Below, in pieces: positions 35,057 through 45,102 of a stretch of DNA of 64,000 bases. Source of the stretch: Blasia pusilla (taxonomy: Eukaryota > Marchantiophyta > Marchantiopsida > Blasiales). The notes beneath the pieces are model-generated. The model had not been told where the DNA came from, ran no database searches, and worked only from the letters and a program-made list of their open reading frames with translations. The stretch's first letter is position 1. Every line of letters starts with the position of its first letter. A program made the translations under genes and the position numbers. The stretch covers positions 26,722,001 to 26,786,000 of the forward strand of contig CM114273.1 of assembly GCA_050084515.1 (NCBI GenBank). Reading direction: 5' to 3'.

Positions 35057-35378
35057 ATGAGGAAAAGTGTTGGAAATGAAGAACAAAATGAAAAGCCATT
35101 ACCTGGATATTGGGATAGAAAAATTCCTTATGATATAGTTTCTAATGTCTTATGGTACGAGCATTATAGACGGATTTACTTACTTGAATTGTGCTCCTCA
35201 CAATTACCCGGTGAAGCATTAGATATACAGTATTACTTCATGGATATTTGTGAGAACTTCGGAAATCGTCTTTTAGTGGTTTCCTGGACTCCCATAGATG
35301 GTTTAAGATAGTTCAGCGACATAGAATTAGGAGCCAATTCTGCGGTAAGAACGGCACTTGAGATAATACAAGTATAGA
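35057..35378 (+). pseudogene. unidentified protein-like ORF with one in-frame stop
   Basis: From ATG 35057 the frame reads RKIPYDIVSNVLWYEHYRRI, then LLELCSSQLPGEALDIQYYF and MDICENFGNRLLVVSWTPID. It meets TAG at 35309-35311, then continues in the same frame to FSDIELGANSAVRTALEIIQ before a second TAG at 35376-35378. Composition, with many aromatic and hydrophobic residues, is that of a folded protein and unlike the surrounding noise. It could be an exon or a captured gene fragment. I do not recognise it. Confidence 0.35.
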
Positions 35379-35980
35379 ATACTACATTTAATCCCATGTG
35401 GAATTAAACACTCTCCTTCGCTGCGTCTCCCAACACGCCAAAGATCTTGGCTCATGCAAAGTTCCTTTGACGTGATATGCAAAAGAAACTTGTCATCCTA
35501 TCTCACTCACTTCCCTATCAATTTTAGTTTTTACTTAATAATAAGGATTTAGCCGGTTTTGATCTAAGATATGCGTTCGCAAAAAAAATTAGAACTTGCA
35601 CCCAACACACGTACCTTCCATGACAATACCATCATATCTAGAAGAAAAACACTATCAAACTTACATATATAATCATCTGCGAGTCACAGGGTGCCCGGGA
35701 AGGAGTTTAGAAACTCAGCCAACGAAGGTCTGATTTTGCTTTTATGGCAGACCCATCCACGAAGTCTAGGATTCACTTTACTGAAAAAACTTGCCCGAAA
35801 TCGAATTTCATCTCGATACGTGCTATTCGTTCTTGTAATACTTTACATTCCTGAACCCGTTTAACTTCCACTACAATCGCTAGCGGAAAAATCCTGATCC
35901 TCAAGATCAGATAGCCATTTACGACTGCAAGAATTGGAGAGGGAGCCCAGTTTCATTTGCTTCAAACGAAGTATTCACAC
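35379..35980. other. intergenic, downstream of the bZIP gene
   Basis: No ORF or repeat of note. It includes whatever 3' UTR the minus-strand bZIP gene has; no polyadenylation signal could be chosen with confidence. Confidence 0.4.
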
Positions 35981-37781
35981 TCACAATCTTGCGTTGTGAG
36001 AAACCCCTATGTGAGCCCGTCTCGAGAAGTACCTACGCCTTCTCGTTCGCAGGTGTTCTCCTTTCTTCAAGAGTGGCTTGCTCTTAAATCCTTGGTGACG
36101 TCCAGGAGTCCAGACGAGGGGACCCTCATTGACAAGCAGGTAGGGTGGACGAGGAGTTCCATTACGAATTGCAATGCTTCTCTTTTTCCTTCGATTTGAA
36201 GGGCATACACATCTCCTTGTCACAGAAGTCTCCGAAGAACCGAACCGTCTTCGGATAGACATATTGGCTGGAATTGTGGCTTGGGCGGCGACTAAACACC
36301 TCTTAACTTGGAACTGGCTTCGAGTGCTTCCTCCTCTTGGCTTTTGTGGTGGAAACTCCAAGAGTGTTAGAAGCAAGACGTGGCAAAGCCACACGAGAAG
36401 CTCCCAGTTGTCCAAATGGCATTGGGAAGCATGTAGGGATGGGGACTCCGACGGCAGGGAGTCTGAAAAGGCAAGGCCGAAAGTCAGTCCGATATTTTTC
36501 ATGACATTCTTCATCTTTTGAAGACGCAATACCGAAGAAAACTCCTAGTCGGAATGAGATTCAGATGAGATAGTCGCACTATATGCAGTTTGTACATCCA
36601 ATCTCACACTGAATAACTGATAATAACCAGGAAAAAGCTTGTCTTACCGCTTAGTAGCGCTGCAGGCTCCATCACTACAGACTTGGATCCAGTGTCATTT
36701 AGACATTTGATCTTCGTAAGCTCTTCTCTCAGGGTGATATTTTGGGAAGAGGTAAAGGCAAGTGTTTGGTGAAGCATAGCGCACTGGCTCTCCAAAATGC
36801 GACACTTTGCTTCCAATTCCTTTATGTATGACTTCTTTCTAAGTCGAGACTGCAATGCGGATTCCCTGTTTTTCATCAACCTGTAGCGAAACAAAACCGA
36901 CGACAGTAAGAACGGAATTTAGGGAAGCAGTTCAAGTTGAAACTTCAAAACTTCTAATTCAGCTCTACTTGCGAAGAAAGCTGAACCAAAGCCATTGGAC
37001 AAGAATTACACAGTGACATCTGCATAACGACAGGTACTAGTAACGCGGACATATACCTCATCTTTCGCTTGAGATCGTCGTCCATTGACGCATCTTCAGT
37101 CGGTGGACCTGCAAAATCGTCGTAGCTTCCGCCGTCGCCGTGAAGATCAGGACTGTTACTACCCGAATCCGTGCCAACATCTTTCGACCCGGACGAATTG
37201 TATTTTACGTGGCTTTTTGAAAGAACAGTATCCGGACTAGGCTCTTTGAAATACGAATTGCTCCGTAAGTTTGGGCTCTTTACGAACGATGGTGCAGGTG
37301 CTATCTCACAATCGGATCCCAAACTAGTCCTGCGATCCTCGTCTACTCCACTACACGCTCCAGGACTCGAAACTTCACCTTCCTCCAAATCGAACGAATC
37401 GAGCGTCGGTAACGATTCAAAAGCCAGATTGTCATCTTCAAGTAAATCCTGCACACTGGAGAGTCTAAAGCTCTGTGGCTCCTCGGAAACCTCTGCAGCA
37501 TCGGAGGCTCCAAAGTGATATGAGAAAGAGGCGTCGCACTCCAAGCTCCCCGTGTTCATCGTCGACCACAGTTCATCGCCGCTTCTTCCACTGTCCGCTG
37601 AGATCGCACTAGAATCAATAAACAGGTCGAACAGATCTTCCGTAACTCCTTGAGTGCCTTTCCCAACCTCCGCTGGAACTGGTGCAACGTCTTCCATCAG
37701 AACCTTCAACATCTTCTCCCACTCATTGTCACCGCCTTCTGCCTCTTCACACTCCCACACCGTGACTGTCGAGTCGTCCAT
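35981..37781 (-). CDS. bZIP60-like: bZIP60-like membrane-anchored stress transcription factor
   Basis: Three exons fit: 37781-37057, 36880-36648 and 36462-35981, with GT donors (GTATAT, GTAAGA) and AG acceptors (CGCTACAG, CCTTTTCAG) and matching phases. The unspliced product would be about 479 residues. Residues 1-230 are acidic and Ser-rich. The basic region lies at about 237-262 with the bZIP signature NRESALQSR (N-x7-R), followed by a leucine zipper with heptads to about 300. A hydrophobic segment, WELLVWLCHVLLLTLLEF, at about 339-356 is a transmembrane anchor. Known plant bZIP60 proteins sit in the ER membrane until IRE1 cuts their mRNA. The required hairpins are present here (separate entry). 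The lumenal tail is long and very basic; it could be shorter if another intron exists. Start: first ATG of a long open exon. Confidence 0.85.
36444..36670 (-). promoter_or_regulatory. IRE1 twin-hairpin splice site in bZIP mRNA (23-nt unconventional intron)
   Basis: Near the end of exon 2 the loop CTGCAGC (36665-36659) is flanked by AGC and GCT. At the start of exon 3 the loop CTGCCGT lies between GACTCC and GGAGTC (6-bp perfect stem, made across the exon junction and 36462-36444). Both fit the CNG|CNG loop rule of XBP1 and plant bZIP60. Cutting after each CTG removes 36662-36648 plus 36462-36455, exactly 23 nt, the size known for Arabidopsis bZIP60. The shift puts translation into a frame that skips the membrane segment and ends at TAA 36305-36303 with a basic cluster, KAKRRKHSK. 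Confidence 0.82.
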
Positions 37782-37863
37782 ATCCGCGACCGAGACAAGA
37801 GACCTGAGACCTCATTAACTCATGGTCCTAAATTAACGATACGACTCCCCCAACCTACCGAGG

Positions 37864-38330
37864 AAACTCCCCGGTTGCCACTTCCACGGATGGCCGCGAG
37901 CACATAAGACGAGTTCCACGAATTAAGAAAGTTGACACGATCGGACTGATAAACCGACCGTAATAATCCTCACACGAACGTATTCTTGGACAAGTAAAAG
38001 CACGACACATCAATTTCCTACCGCAAAACCTCCGGTGTAGTCACTTCCACGAACGGCCACATGCTTACAGAAACTTAAAAAGACTTCGACGATTTGACAA
38101 CAAGTTGAGAGAGAAGATACAACGGTACTAATAACCCGACCGTAATCCAATCTTCACACGACTGTGTATTCTTCAACAAGTAGAATCACGACACATTAAT
38201 TTCCTTTCGCAAAACCTCCGGTGCCGTCACTTCCACGCCCGGCCACACGCTCATAGAAACTTAGACAGACAGTTCATAGACTTCGCCAATTCGACGAAGA
38301 CCGCACGATCGGCACTAAATACAGAGAGTG
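37864..38330 (+). repeat. three tandem units upstream of the bZIP gene
   Basis: Units start at about 37864, 38023 and 38210. They share (A)AAACTCC.CGGT, then CACTTCCACG and CGGCC, later GACCGTAATAATCC/GACCGTAATCCAATC, CTTCACACGA, and CACGACACAT(C/T)AATTTCC. The repeat length is about 160-190 bp, with diverged units. They lie 80-550 bp upstream of the start codon, in the promoter or 5' UTR, and each carries a CCACG core. Confidence 0.7.
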
Positions 38331-39330
38331 TATCAGCTGCCGATCCTTTTCCTACCGAATCGCTCCGCACAAAACAAAATCAGAACCGATTACAGAGGAA
38401 TCCACTCACTCCGCGTCATGGACTCTCGGAAAGCTTATGAAGCACACGGACGGAGCCTTCCGTGGCCGCGAAGGCTCCTTCCACAGTTCGAATATTTTAT
38501 CATCGCATCGCTCGTTGGATGAAATACATCGACGTCTGAAACGGGTTGTGACTATTTTTGGACGCAGAAGCAGCCTCAGGTTCACTTCGAGCGAACTAGG
38601 TTTGCTGACGTGGAAACCGTTCATTCGCTATGAAAGCAAAATGACGCGGCCGATCAATAGAAGAGTGAGCACGTGTGAGGAATTCAACCAGATGCGTAAC
38701 CGGTGACCATAAGTGTAAGTAGTAAGTGTGCGGTCCTTCGTGGAATTGAGAAATATATTTTCATATAAAATATTCCGATTTTTATATTTAACTCTTGTTT
38801 CTATATCATTTTTAAAAAATCTTCCCGATACCTTGCAAGTGGAGAAGTGTACCCCTAGTTATAATCAAACTAATAAGGTGCCCGTGATAAAAGAGCTTCT
38901 TCTATTGCATAGGCAGTTAAGGGATTCATGATAATGCGCGCAAATTCGAAACAATTGCGCATTGTCCGCAACATGTGAAAGATTTGTTGCCCAATTTCCA
39001 CGTGTAAATCAAGGAGGCACTCTCCCGTAATAATATAGAATGAAGTATACAAAAATAGACCATCACATTCTCCTTTCTTTGTTGAGCCATTAACTTTTAA
39101 CCCCAACTAGTAATTGAGTCATTGCATTAGGTCATAGGGCTATATAGGGATGAAAGCTTAGCATGAAAAGACCTTCAAAAGTGAAAGTCCAACAATCCAA
39201 GAATAAGTTTGGCAACCAATTCTGAAGTGCATGGGAACATGGTATGGTATTTCCAATGGATATCTTGGAAGACAATTTCCAGAGGCGTGAATCCCATGTA
39301 AAAAATTTACTTGTTGGTTATGTTCACTGT
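38331..39330. other. intergenic, no gene seen
   Basis: Upstream host sequence, GC-balanced to about 38720 and AT-rich after that. Short ORFs only. It ends at the edge of gypsy copy D. Confidence 0.45.
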
Positions 39331-40043
<713 letters not shown>

Positions 40044-40180
40044 TGTCGTGCGCATACACATCGCTACACAACATACATCGTTGTCATCGAACACACACAC
40101 AAACACACATGATCCAATGCTAACTCATGGCATCCATACACAGAGGCAAGAAGTACCAAAATATCTCCAATCGCCCCCCT
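40044..40180 (-). repeat. extra S repeat and polypurine tract of copy D
   Basis: S (40044-40170) repeats the outer end of the adjacent LTR. Next to it, AGGGGGGCGA on the coding strand (40180-40171) is the polypurine tract. Minus-strand order is therefore PPT, S, L, S. Confidence 0.72.
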
Positions 40181-40357
40181 AGCTAGTGGTTAGGTCCCTC
40201 TAACTCCAGATAGCCATCTATCCCTACAAACCACGATATACATCTCTATGACGCTAAGAGCAGAAAGATCGAGTGCTCATGTGGCCCCATCGTTAGTCGC
40301 CTTCTTGTCATCCATGTCATAGAAAAAATTGGAATCGAAACCTACCTAGTATCTCCT

Positions 40358-40708
40358 CTATGTACATCTGGGACACATCCATCGTCCCCGAGGAACCCTA
40401 GTGAGAGGTGGCGTCAGACATGCCATATGCCAACCTCTCGAACATCCATCACAGACTAGCATCGTGGCCGCACCACGAGCAGAACCACACAACATACAAC
40501 GCAAGCCTGTAGGAACTGCTGCTGAGCTCGGATCTACTGTACCATCAATGTTAGGAAGGTGACATGGCACACAATTATGCACATAGTCCTTCCATACCAT
40601 ACCATCGCGTCCCTCCAACAAGAGAACACCGGAGGGCAAAACATCACGCACTCTCCGGATAGTGCGCCCTATAGTCACATCCAACGTTGTCGGTGCCGTC
40701 TGCTGCAA
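40358..40708 (-). CDS. integrase C-terminal region with PHD finger, copy D
   Basis: This open segment of 116 codons is the end of the polyprotein. It starts with LQQ/MQQTAPTTLDVTIGRTI, an SH3-like integrase C-terminal part (LPSGVLLLEGRDGMVWKDYV), then CVPCHLPNIDG. From about 40495 it contains a complete PHD finger: CMLC, then CDGC, WHMAC and WMCPRC, giving C-x2-C-x11-C-x2-C-x4-H-x2-C-x14-C-x2-C with the conserved Trp two residues before the seventh ligand. The stop follows one residue after the last Cys. PHD fingers usually bind the histone H3 tail, so this part may steer integration to particular chromatin; that role is inferred. Copy B preserves the same end. Confidence 0.88.
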   Translation of the reverse strand: MQQTAPTTLDVTIGRTIRRVRDVLPSGVLLLEGRDGMVWKDYVHNCVPCHLPNIDGTVDPSSAAVPTGLRCMLCGSARGAATMLVCDGCSRGWHMACLTPPLTRVPRGRWMCPRCT

Positions 40709-40795
40709 GTAGACATAATCTCCCTGATGAAACCTCCGGATAGTAAGTCGATAACCACCACCCCGAATAGTTGCATACCTTAATATATCTCGATG

Positions 40796-41960
40796 CTACG
40801 CAATCGCCAAGTTCTCGAACGCCATGGGCATCACTCTTCGAAATAACTCAGCCCTCTGAGAACATGCTCGCATCCATACATTTTGGTCATCAAGGTCGAG
40901 CACCTCATCAACATCTCGACAAATGGCGTAAGTAAATCTAGCTCTCGGCCATAAAGTAGCAAGTACGGTGAAAAAGACGCTAAGGATGTCTGCCTGCAGA
41001 ATTTGTATCCCATCGCCAACCACGACAACTGGAGATCCCAATCTCCTAGGTGATCTCTCTACAAGCCATACTTGCGTGAATCCCTCTTCACCGTCTGTAC
41101 AACTCTCTCCGCTAATCCATCCGCCTCGGGATGATCTCGCAAAGTCATGCGGTGATCGATCAGCGCCTGATCACACAAGGCCTAAAACTCAACGAGAAAC
41201 TCGGTACCCTAGTCTGTCAATGTGGAAAACTCCTAAACAAGCATAACTGGTTGAAAACGGCTCTCACACACACACATACCACCATGGAGAACAAAATTTG
41301 CAATGAGAGAATGAGTGGAGGCTAGTCTTCTTCTCAATTCTATAGGGTATGTATAAGCAACCCTAACCCTACCCCTAACCATAGTCTTGAGTTAGACTAA
41401 CTGTGATTAACTAACCCTAGTTAAGATAATCGTGCTTAACTGACTAACCAAGATTAAGCTTCCCTACTTCGTGTGAGTACCAAATATAGCAGTTCATGTG
41501 TCTCATGAGCTTGACTGTAACTCAATCATCAATAGTCAACACCTCAGCCGGTGCGCCATAATGACTCAGCACTCTATCAAGGAAGGCATAAGCTACTCCC
41601 TCACTCGCTTTGTCAGGCAATGCAACCAACTCGATCCACTTTGAGAAGTGCTCGACCATCACCAACACATGAGGACTGTGACGCTCCGTCAAAGGCAAAG
41701 GTCCTACAAAATCCAAACTCTATCTATATCCTAAGCCCATGATCAATAATGGATGCAACTGTGGAGTCGGAGCATTGAACGATAGTCAAACCCGATCACA
41801 CACCATGCACCTGGTAACAAACTACTAAACATCAGTCTGCATGCCTCGCCACCAATACTGAATCTGGAGCAAGTTGTACGCCCGCTCCGCCCCAAAGTGA
41901 TCCAACTCCTCGTGGGCATACTGCACTAGTCGTGCTCTCTACAAAGGATGGGGCACTACG
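40796..41960 (-). pseudogene. gypsy integrase, copy D, split by a 314-bp insertion
   Basis: HHCC zinc region: AHEELDHFGAERAYNLLQIQ and RCMVCDR (about 41920-41800). The core begins LDFVGPLPLTERHS (first Asp) and runs open to VLSHYGAPAEVLT at 41540. There a 314-bp insertion interrupts it. Beyond it come the Asp-containing segment (altered) and the Glu in HPEADGLAERVVQTVKR (about 41130-41080). The frame at 41041-40796 keeps DVDEVLDLDDQNVWMRACSQ. It is nearer to intact than copy C in the first half, but the insertion alone would abolish function. Confidence 0.82.
41221..41534 (-). mobile_element. 314-bp insertion in integrase with 5-bp target duplication
   Basis: The block from TGTGGAAAACTCC to TCATCAATA is absent from copy C at the same point and is flanked by GTCAA on both sides (41216-41220 and 41535-41539). 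On the minus strand it begins TATTGATGATTGAG and ends TTTTCCACA, close to the TG...CA of an LTR. It is related to 22203-22535 within the copia-type LTR there. A solo LTR or LTR-derived element is the likely nature. Confidence 0.7.
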
Positions 41961-41986
41961 CATACTCTACAATCCTCTCAAACCCT

Positions 41987-43750
41987 CTAAACATGTGTCC
42001 TCTCCCAACAGAACCATCTGGCCCGTTGTAGGATCCGATCCCGCTCTCTAGCACCCACGGTGCTCGCAACGCTTCCAGTACGAAGGTACTCCAAGACTAC
42101 TCCATCATCATGAATATCTCGGCCACCTGCCATCTCCTCACTGGCCTCGGGATCCAAGGACTCTCCACTAGACCTTGCCATCGAAGTCTCCACACTTTGG
42201 CTCTCCATAGCCAACATGCCTAAATAGGCTGATGCGTACCATCCTGACACAGACTCCTCATCACTCTCTCCATGCCATCGAGCTCCAATCGCATCTCGCT
42301 GACTCGGGCATGGGTTATGACTCAACCCATCTACATCCTGGTTGAGCATTCTAGGTCTATATACCACTTGAAAATCATACTCGTGCAACAACACAGCCCA
42401 TCTCTCAAGCTTCCCTGTAAGCTTGTCGGACTCCATCAATCACTTCAGTGGTTGATGATCAGTGATGATGGTAAAGGGGTTGCCAAATAAGTAACACCTG
42501 AAATGTGTGACAACGCACAGTGCAGCTAAGCACTCATCCTCATACGAGATGTACTTCGCCTCTACAACGTTGTTTGAGCGGCTAGCGTAAGCCACCACGA
42601 ACTCTCTATCCTTATCATCATGTTGGGTGAGCACCGCTCCAAGCCCCAACATGCTCCAATCTGTGTGCAACTGGAAAGGACGCCCCCTGATTGGTCTCCT
42701 CAAGATGGGCACAAACGTCAACCTGTCCTTGAGCAGCTCCAATGCTTGCTCCTCCTCATCCCCCCAATGCCACTCGTGATCCAACTTGATCAGCAAAGTT
42801 AGCGGCTTCGCAATCGTACTGAATCGCTTGACGTACCGCCGATACAAGTTTGCCAATCCCATGAATGCGCGAACACAACTCACATCTGTAGGGCGTGGAA
42901 TGCGTGAGATAGCCTCTACCTTCCTCTGCTGAACACCAAGGCCCCTTGCGTATATTGTATGGCCCAAGTACTCAATCTGGTCGTAGAAGAACTTGCACTT
43001 GCCTAGATGTAGCTTCAACCCATGTAATTGCAATCGTCGAAACACCACCTCTAAATGTCGCTCATGCTCCTCAACCGTGGCGCTAAAGACTACAATGTCA
43101 TCAATATAACACCTAGCAAAATCCAGACCAGCCAAGATCCTATCCATGACCCTCTGAAACTCAGCCGGGACGTTCTTTAACCCAAATGGTAAGAACCACC
43201 ACTAGTACAAACAATCCTTCCCGTGAGGATCGATGCCCAAAAATGCCATCTTCTGCCTGTCCTCCAATCTCATCGGCAGCTGATGGTATCCGGCTCGCAA
43301 ATCCAATGAATTGAAGACCTTTGCATGACCAATCGCATCAAAGATCTCCTCAGGGGTGGGCATGGCATACTTATCGAACTTCGTATGCCGATTGATAGGT
43401 CAGTAATCCCCACACATCCACCTATCTGTCCAGTTGCCATGCACATCCTTCTTGGCAGGCAAGACAATGGCAGATGCATACTCCCCATGTGACATCTCCA
43501 CCAGTCCTGCTCCGACCAAATCCTGGCTCCTACTCTGAATCAGAGCCCTCTCCATATCATTGTACCTGTAGGGTCGTCGGAAGATCGGCGTATCACTCGA
43601 TAACTCAATGTCGATCCCCGGTCCCTTCAGCATACCCAAATCGTCCATGCTAAATGCAAAGCAGCTCCTATAACTCCTGAGGAATTGATGTATCGGGCGC
43701 CGCTCTCCTCTTGTCAACTTAGGGCCCATATCTGGATCCAAAGTCTCCAT
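41987..43750 (-). pseudogene. gypsy reverse transcriptase and RNase H, copy D
   Basis: From 43750: GPKLTRGERRPIHQFLRSYR, then IELSSDTPIFRRPYRYNDME, MSHGEYASAIVLPAKKDVHG and a TGA where copy C has CGA (CGDY-stop-PINR). The long open frame 43147-42440 contains the catalytic CYIDDIVVFSATVEEHERHL (YIDD codons 43109-43098), CKFFYDQIEYLGHTIYARGL, AFMGLANLYRRYVKRFSTIA, and RNase H with QLHTDWSMLGLGAVLTQHDD and ITDHQPLK. After a TGA in place of TGG it continues LMESDKLTGKLERWAVLLHE and the long spacer to integrase. These are the conserved Ty3/gypsy motifs, with few lesions. Confidence 0.9.
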
Positions 43751-43912
43751 CGTGACTACGGTAGGACTCTCCGGCGCGGGTATCGGTAATTGCTATGGTG
43801 CAACCCCGTCTCGAACAACAACACTCGACCACTCTCCTGCATCCAACTGCAAACTCTGATCTCCTTCATGTGTAGCATCCGGAATCACCCTCAATGCTAT
43901 GGCTATCATCTC

Positions 43913-44700
43913 CTAGCCTACTTCCAAAACATCCCAAGAAGTCCAAGGGTGTCTCTCCCGATCTTCCCTAGTGTGTAGGTCTCCTCGGGTCTCGCCCCCA
44001 GCCACTGCCTCCACCGTCTCAGTAGGCATGGGGCTCACCAACGCAACCGTTGTGATCTGTCGCGATCTCATACGACGTTGCTGAGCCACTCCCAAGCTGA
44101 GGATCCATGTCAAGCAGTTCAAGTCCATCACCTCCCAAGACATGGCGTCGTGATGCCTTTGACATTGACGGTACTGCCATCACTCCTGTGGGAAATCCCA
44201 TCGCTTGCTCTCTCTCGTCGGCGTTGGGCTCCTAAGATCGGCACATTCTCCAGAATGTAGGCTAGAGAACGAGACTAGTGCTCTTGCAACTGCCGTAAGA
44301 CCCTCAACATCTCCCAAAACAACCTGGACTGAGTGTCAGACAACCCCCTGCCTCATCCAGCACTCGATTGGCCCTGACATGGCCAACCGGCAATGACCAA
44401 ATCAATGGTCCCTACCCGCTCTAAGTCCTGCGCCCCCAACAACGAAATATCCCTTGGTAGGGAACTCTGGTACCCCTGTACCGCGGACACAAATAATAAG
44501 TCAGGAAAACGTAGGCGTAACTGCGCCACAGATTGTAGTGAGACGCACCTCCCAATATCATCACTCTTCACATATAGGTATTGCTGCACTCGCACTCATG
44601 TCTGCAAAACAATAGCTCACCCGCTGCTAATCCCTCCAAAGAGATCTAACACTCGAATACCCGCCTCGGGGGTATACCACACAATGGGTGTGGTATCCAA
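43913..44700 (-). pseudogene. cytosine-5 DNA methyltransferase domain, copy D
   Basis: Motif I reads AGIRVLDLFGGISSG (about 44665-44620), the S-adenosylmethionine site of C5-methyltransferases. Downstream in the same frame, after two TGA codons, come YLYVKSDDIGRCVSL and GTIDLVIAGWPCQGQSSAG with the catalytic Pro-Cys-Gln of motif IV (Cys codon 44379-44377). After a third TGA, SRLFWEMLRVLRQLQEH leads to YILENVPILG (motif VI, ENVP codons 44250-44239). About 340 bp present in copy C, including motif VIII, is then deleted. The sequence resumes at MGFPTGVMAVP (about 44200) and EVMDLNCLTWI (motif X). The domain lies between protease and RT. The catalytic Cys is retained, but the target-recognition part is gone. 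Confidence 0.88.
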
Positions 44701-45102
44701 GGGTGTCATGGTAGCACTCCCTGCAACCTCGGGTTCCTTAGACCCGTCATGCTCCGGTGAAAACGCCTCGCTCCACGCGGTCTCCACGTGCTCATCTGCC
44801 AATCGTCGAAGCTCCTCGGTCGAGCCCCACAGCGGCACCTCTCCTCCACAGAATGATGCGGCTACCATAACACTCCTCTCCGTAGAAATGTCAGGAACGG
44901 GAGTATCCTCTGCATGGACGTGTCCCTCAATCAAATCACTATGCCAAGTGATGGCACTACTAAATGCTACTAAGGTTTCCATCTCTCCTGGCCGTTGCTC
45001 GATCACTGCACCTGTGAATTGTACCGTAATGAGCTTAGGGCCCATCACCTGACTGCCATCCTGGTCTATAGGACGCTGACTCCTCGGAGTAATCCAGGGC
45101 AA
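44700..45102 (-). CDS. linker between protease and methyltransferase, copy D
   Basis: An open acidic stretch with VQFTGAVIEQRPGEMETLVA and, later, VMVAASFCGGEVPLWGSTEE. It leads without a break into motif I. Copy E keeps a related segment (AFNSAITWLGDLMEDRLHIE) although it lacks the methyltransferase. I recognise no domain. In D it is shifted by one base relative to the protease frame; in E the corresponding parts are in one frame, so the shift is a mutation rather than a programmed frameshift. Confidence 0.5.

Noticed and set aside
36174-36521. Plus-strand ORF of 115 codons antisense to the bZIP gene
   Set aside because: It is the shadow of exon 3, whose minus-strand frame carries the transmembrane segment and fits the splice phases.
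41350-41400. Telomere-like CCCTAACCCTACCCCTAACC
   Set aside because: It is part of the LTR-derived insertion and recurs in the related LTR near 22350; too short and imperfect for an interstitial telomere.
45035-45102. Overlap of protease and methyltransferase frames as a programmed frameshift
   Set aside because: Copy E has the corresponding segments in one frame, and D lacks one base relative to E, so a point deletion explains it.
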